From contig JAHBTK010000002.1 of assembly GCA_019638625.1 (NCBI GenBank), forward strand, positions 1 through 64,000: a stretch of DNA of 64,000 bases, written 5' to 3'. The DNA comes from Chitinophagaceae bacterium (GTDB lineage: Bacteria > Bacteroidota > Bacteroidia > Chitinophagales > Chitinophagaceae). This document shows, one piece after another, positions 63,957 through 64,000 of this stretch. Position 1 is the stretch's first letter. Each line of letters begins with the position of its first letter. The position numbers were made by a program, and so were the translations under genes. The notes below the pieces were generated by a model. It made no database searches, had not been told where the DNA came from, and worked only from the letters and a program-made list of their open reading frames with translations.

Positions 63957-64000
63957 CTAAAGCGCACCCCCGCTCACTTCTTTGATATAACCTCTTGCTA
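63957..64000 (-). CDS. Possible 3' end of a gene cut by the window edge
   Basis: On the minus strand a frame enters from the right edge and ends ARGYIKEVSGGAL at the stop codon 63959-63957. The piece reads like the end of a real protein, but 13 residues do not prove it. Confidence 0.3.
   Translation of the reverse strand, partial: ARGYIKEVSGGAL

Overview
The window is from a Bacteroidota chromosome, most likely a member of the Chitinophagaceae. The evidence is a SusC/SusD pair under an ECF sigma/FecR switch, several TonB-dependent receptors with carboxypeptidase-like N-terminal domains, a PorP/SprF protein, many lipoprotein and Tat signals, and promoters of the Bacteroidota form TTTG-N19/20-TAnnTTTG. 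No rRNA, tRNA, CRISPR array or intact insertion sequence was seen. All names rest on reading motifs by eye; no database search was run.

Layout. 0.3-4.2 kb: GH92 alpha-mannosidase and a Tat-exported Gfo/Idh/MocA protein. 4.5-5.8 kb: an AT-rich unknown gene and an intergenic repeat. 5.8-11.7 kb: housekeeping genes (tilS, a TPR protein, etfBA, a bifunctional-nuclease-family protein, ispE, a YceI lipoprotein). 11.7-18.6 kb: SusD, SusC with an STN domain, FecR and ECF sigma, all on the minus strand. 18.6-19.2 kb: a gene-poor stretch with repeats. 19.2-33.2 kb: a probable zinc-homeostasis region. 33.5-35.8 kb: a TonB receptor whose promoter carries a DtxR-like palindrome. 36.2-51.3 kb: a long plus-strand cluster with a His/Cys-rich small protein, a siderophore-type TonB receptor, an ABC exporter with two permease pairs and one ATPase, an outer-membrane barrel, a DUF5916-type protein and a thioredoxin-reductase-like flavoprotein. 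51.7-56.8 kb: three sulfatases and a possible remnant of a sulfatase-maturation gene. 56.8-64 kb: an F420-reductase-like protein with an HxlR regulator, a second Gfo/Idh/MocA protein, a beta-helix surface lipoprotein, PorP/SprF and a lipoprotein esterase.

The most interesting part is 19.2-36.6 kb. A palindromic operator (TTTGCAACA-N-TRTTGCAAA, with variants) occurs four times, each time on or next to a promoter. It sits upstream of a MerC-like gene, of an operon of about ten genes, of a His-rich small exported protein followed by a CobW/COG0523 GTPase, and of a second His-rich small protein followed by a TonB receptor. A Fur-family regulator is encoded inside the long operon. Three small exported proteins share a design (membrane/signal segment, His cluster, CxxC motif, C-terminal K/R-G-P-P), and two of them directly precede TonB receptors. 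Together with a permease carrying a His/Asp-rich loop, a zinc-type alkaline phosphatase and DUF4876/DUF6850-like surface proteins, this looks like a little-described Zur-type metal acquisition system. The metal is inferred, not shown.

A separate second theme is selfish or structural DNA between genes: an intergenic repeat present in a long and an internally deleted form, and two near-identical terminators whose loops are inverted relative to each other.
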